Shown: positions 47,805 to 48,593 of the stretch, in pieces | Layout: each line of letters opens with the position of its first letter | How positions within the stretch are numbered: the stretch's first letter is position 1 | Assembly: GCA_958417225.1 (NCBI GenBank) | Contig: CATZCM010000010.1 | Location: 1 to 48,593 of the forward strand | Direction of reading: 5' to 3' | Origin: an uncultured Eubacteriales bacterium | GTDB lineage: Bacteria > Bacillota > Clostridia > Oscillospirales > Acutalibacteraceae | DNA: 48,593 bases | Position numbers and translations under genes: made by a program | The notes under the pieces: generated by a model | Database searches by the model: none | The model's input: only the letters and a program-made list of their open reading frames with translations | What the model was told of the DNA's origin: nothing

Positions 47805-47833
47805 ATTATACACAAAATAATAAATAAAATCAA
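47805..47833 (-). promoter_or_regulatory. Promoter of the peptide gene at 47753
   Basis: On the minus strand TTGATT (47828-47833), 17 bases, TATAAT (47805-47810). In the inverted copy the -10 has become TACAAT. Confidence 0.75.
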
Positions 47834-47881
47834 GAGTTTTATAATGAGAAAATGTAGTATTAAATATTATTATTTTTGGCA

Positions 47882-47921
47882 AATTTATAAAAAACAATGT
47901 ATTTATTTATCGAAAAATAAT
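47882..47921. repeat. Right arm of the 40-bp inverted repeat
   Basis: Reverse complement of 45661-45700 with one mismatch; a further 9 bases inward match with two more mismatches. No target-site duplication is seen outside the two arms, so it looks like an inverted duplication rather than transposon ends. Confidence 0.85.
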
Positions 47922-48287
47922 TCCAGGAGCTTCTTTGATAAAAATTATAATATTTTTCATATATGCTTTTAGGCAAGAATTTAACTTTTCTAAAATGTTC
48001 AGTAATAACGTGTACTATATCATTATACAATGTAATATTAGTATTTGCACAAAGAATGAAAATGATGTGTAGATTGAGATAAAAGAAAAAAAATTCTAAA
48101 TTTAAAAAAAAATATAAAAATGCCGATGTTGTTAAAAAAGTGTGAACATGCGTAAAATGTTTGGTATAAGCTAAACAAGGGATACGATGAAACCAAAATC
48201 TTCTTGTGAATTTAAAATGAAATAAAAGTGTACGTTAAAAACAGAGTTTACATGTTATAAGTATTTTTGAATATACGTACAAAGTAG
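47922..48287. other. AT-rich stretch without a gene
   Basis: No frame with start and ribosome binding site longer than about 15 codons. There are several short plus-strand pieces (MKPKSSCEFKMK at 48187) that may belong to the decayed gene that follows. Confidence 0.5.
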
Positions 48288-48467
48288 AGGATAACGAATG
48301 TATTTAAGAATACATATGATCAGATTTCTACAGAGCTTTTTAGCAAAATTAATTATAAATACGGTAGTTGCATTGAAATTGAGGTTTATCCATCAAAAAA
48401 TGTACAAGACCCAAATTACAAATGTGAGGTTTGGGTTACAGTAAATTCAAAATTACGTAGTTCTTAA
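48288..48467 (+). pseudogene. Gene fragment interrupted by the second intron
   Basis: An open frame of 59 codons without a start codon reads RITNVFKNTYDQISTELFSK, then INYKYGSCIEIEVYPSKN and KCEVWVTVNSKL; the amino-acid pattern looks like real protein. Before it, another frame (SIFEYTYKVEDNECI) could be its upstream part after a frameshift. The stop TAA ends exactly where the intron copy begins, so the stop was probably made by the insertion and the rest of the gene may lie beyond the window. I do not recognise the family. Confidence 0.45.
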
Positions 48468-48593
48468 ATCAAGTAGGAGGCTAGCCATTAGTGGAGTAGC
48501 CGACCTTTCACACCACCGTGCGTACGGCTCCGTACACAGCGGTTCAATCATATTAAGTGCATAGACTTGTACGCTTCGGATATATCATAATAT
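48468..48593 (-). mobile_element. 3' end of a second group II intron, inverted (copy 2, runs off the window)
   Basis: Read on the minus strand, bases 48593-48485 match 47350-47458 of copy 1 with five mismatches in about 109 positions: the tail of the maturase gene, domain V and domain VI. Unlike copy 1 its domain VI is complete, ending GGCTAGCCTCCTACTTGAT. The rest lies outside the window, so whether it is functional cannot be seen. Confidence 0.85.

Noticed and set aside
45661..47921. Terminal inverted repeats of an insertion sequence
   Set aside because: No transposase between them and no target-site duplication; the homology extends inward to promoter and leader, so inverted duplication explains it better.

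Overview
The window is AT-rich DNA from a spore-forming, low-GC Clostridia-type Firmicute. The evidence is a GerA-family germination protein, SpoVAC and a SpoIID-like/peptidoglycan-binding protein, plus SepF, the rplI-dnaB and tilS-hpt-ftsH gene orders, AGGAGG ribosome binding sites and frequent TTG/GTG starts. Sel1-repeat and BspA-type leucine-rich proteins hint at a host-associated life, but that is inference. No tRNA, rRNA or CRISPR array was seen.

Layout. 1-1590: a duplicated hairpin repeat, then two overlapping bacterial-PH-domain membrane genes, the second frameshifted and cut short. 1593-23012: a 21-kb block almost entirely on the minus strand with housekeeping genes: a gyrB/parE paralogue, ftsH, hpt, tilS, dnaB, rplI; a U32-type tRNA hydroxylation protein and mltG; 5-formyl-THF cyclo-ligase, two tandem GNAT acetyltransferases, a DUF2156 protein and a thymidylate kinase; a secreted transglutaminase-like protein; ileS, sepF, an HlyD-like membrane protein and miaA. 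23.2-25.6 kb: a small secreted peptide, a double-glycine-leader peptide and a leucine-rich-repeat protein. 25.7-29.2 kb: sporulation/germination genes. 29.5-35.6 kb: rtcB, a secreted Sel1-repeat protein, a 1.5-kb gene-poor stretch and a FeoA-FeoB fusion. 35.8-39.2 kb: a second double-glycine peptide, pcrA and an orphan spoVAC. 39.5-45.7 kb: a LysR regulator, ppdK and a secreted 5'-nucleotidase. 45.7-48.6 kb: an inverted-repeat module with a decayed and an intact double-glycine peptide gene, a decayed group II intron, and the end of a second, inverted intron copy.

The least ordinary content is a scattered family of small proteins with double-glycine leaders (23574, 35806, 47753 and a pseudogene at 45826). 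Each is a single gene with its own promoter, and no peptidase-containing ABC exporter or modification enzyme is in the window. Two of them (45826 and 47753) lie in inverted copies of the same cassette: about 40 bp of near-identical distal sequence, promoter, a palindrome and the leader are shared, but the cores after GG differ. This looks like a diversifying repertoire of exported peptides with a conserved leader. Secondary points of interest are a terminator whose 3' arm is the spoVAC ribosome binding site, the hairpin-bridged translation start of rplI, a Gln at the presumed catalytic Glu of MltG, and a hairpin repeat found as a tandem pair at the left edge and again behind ppdK.
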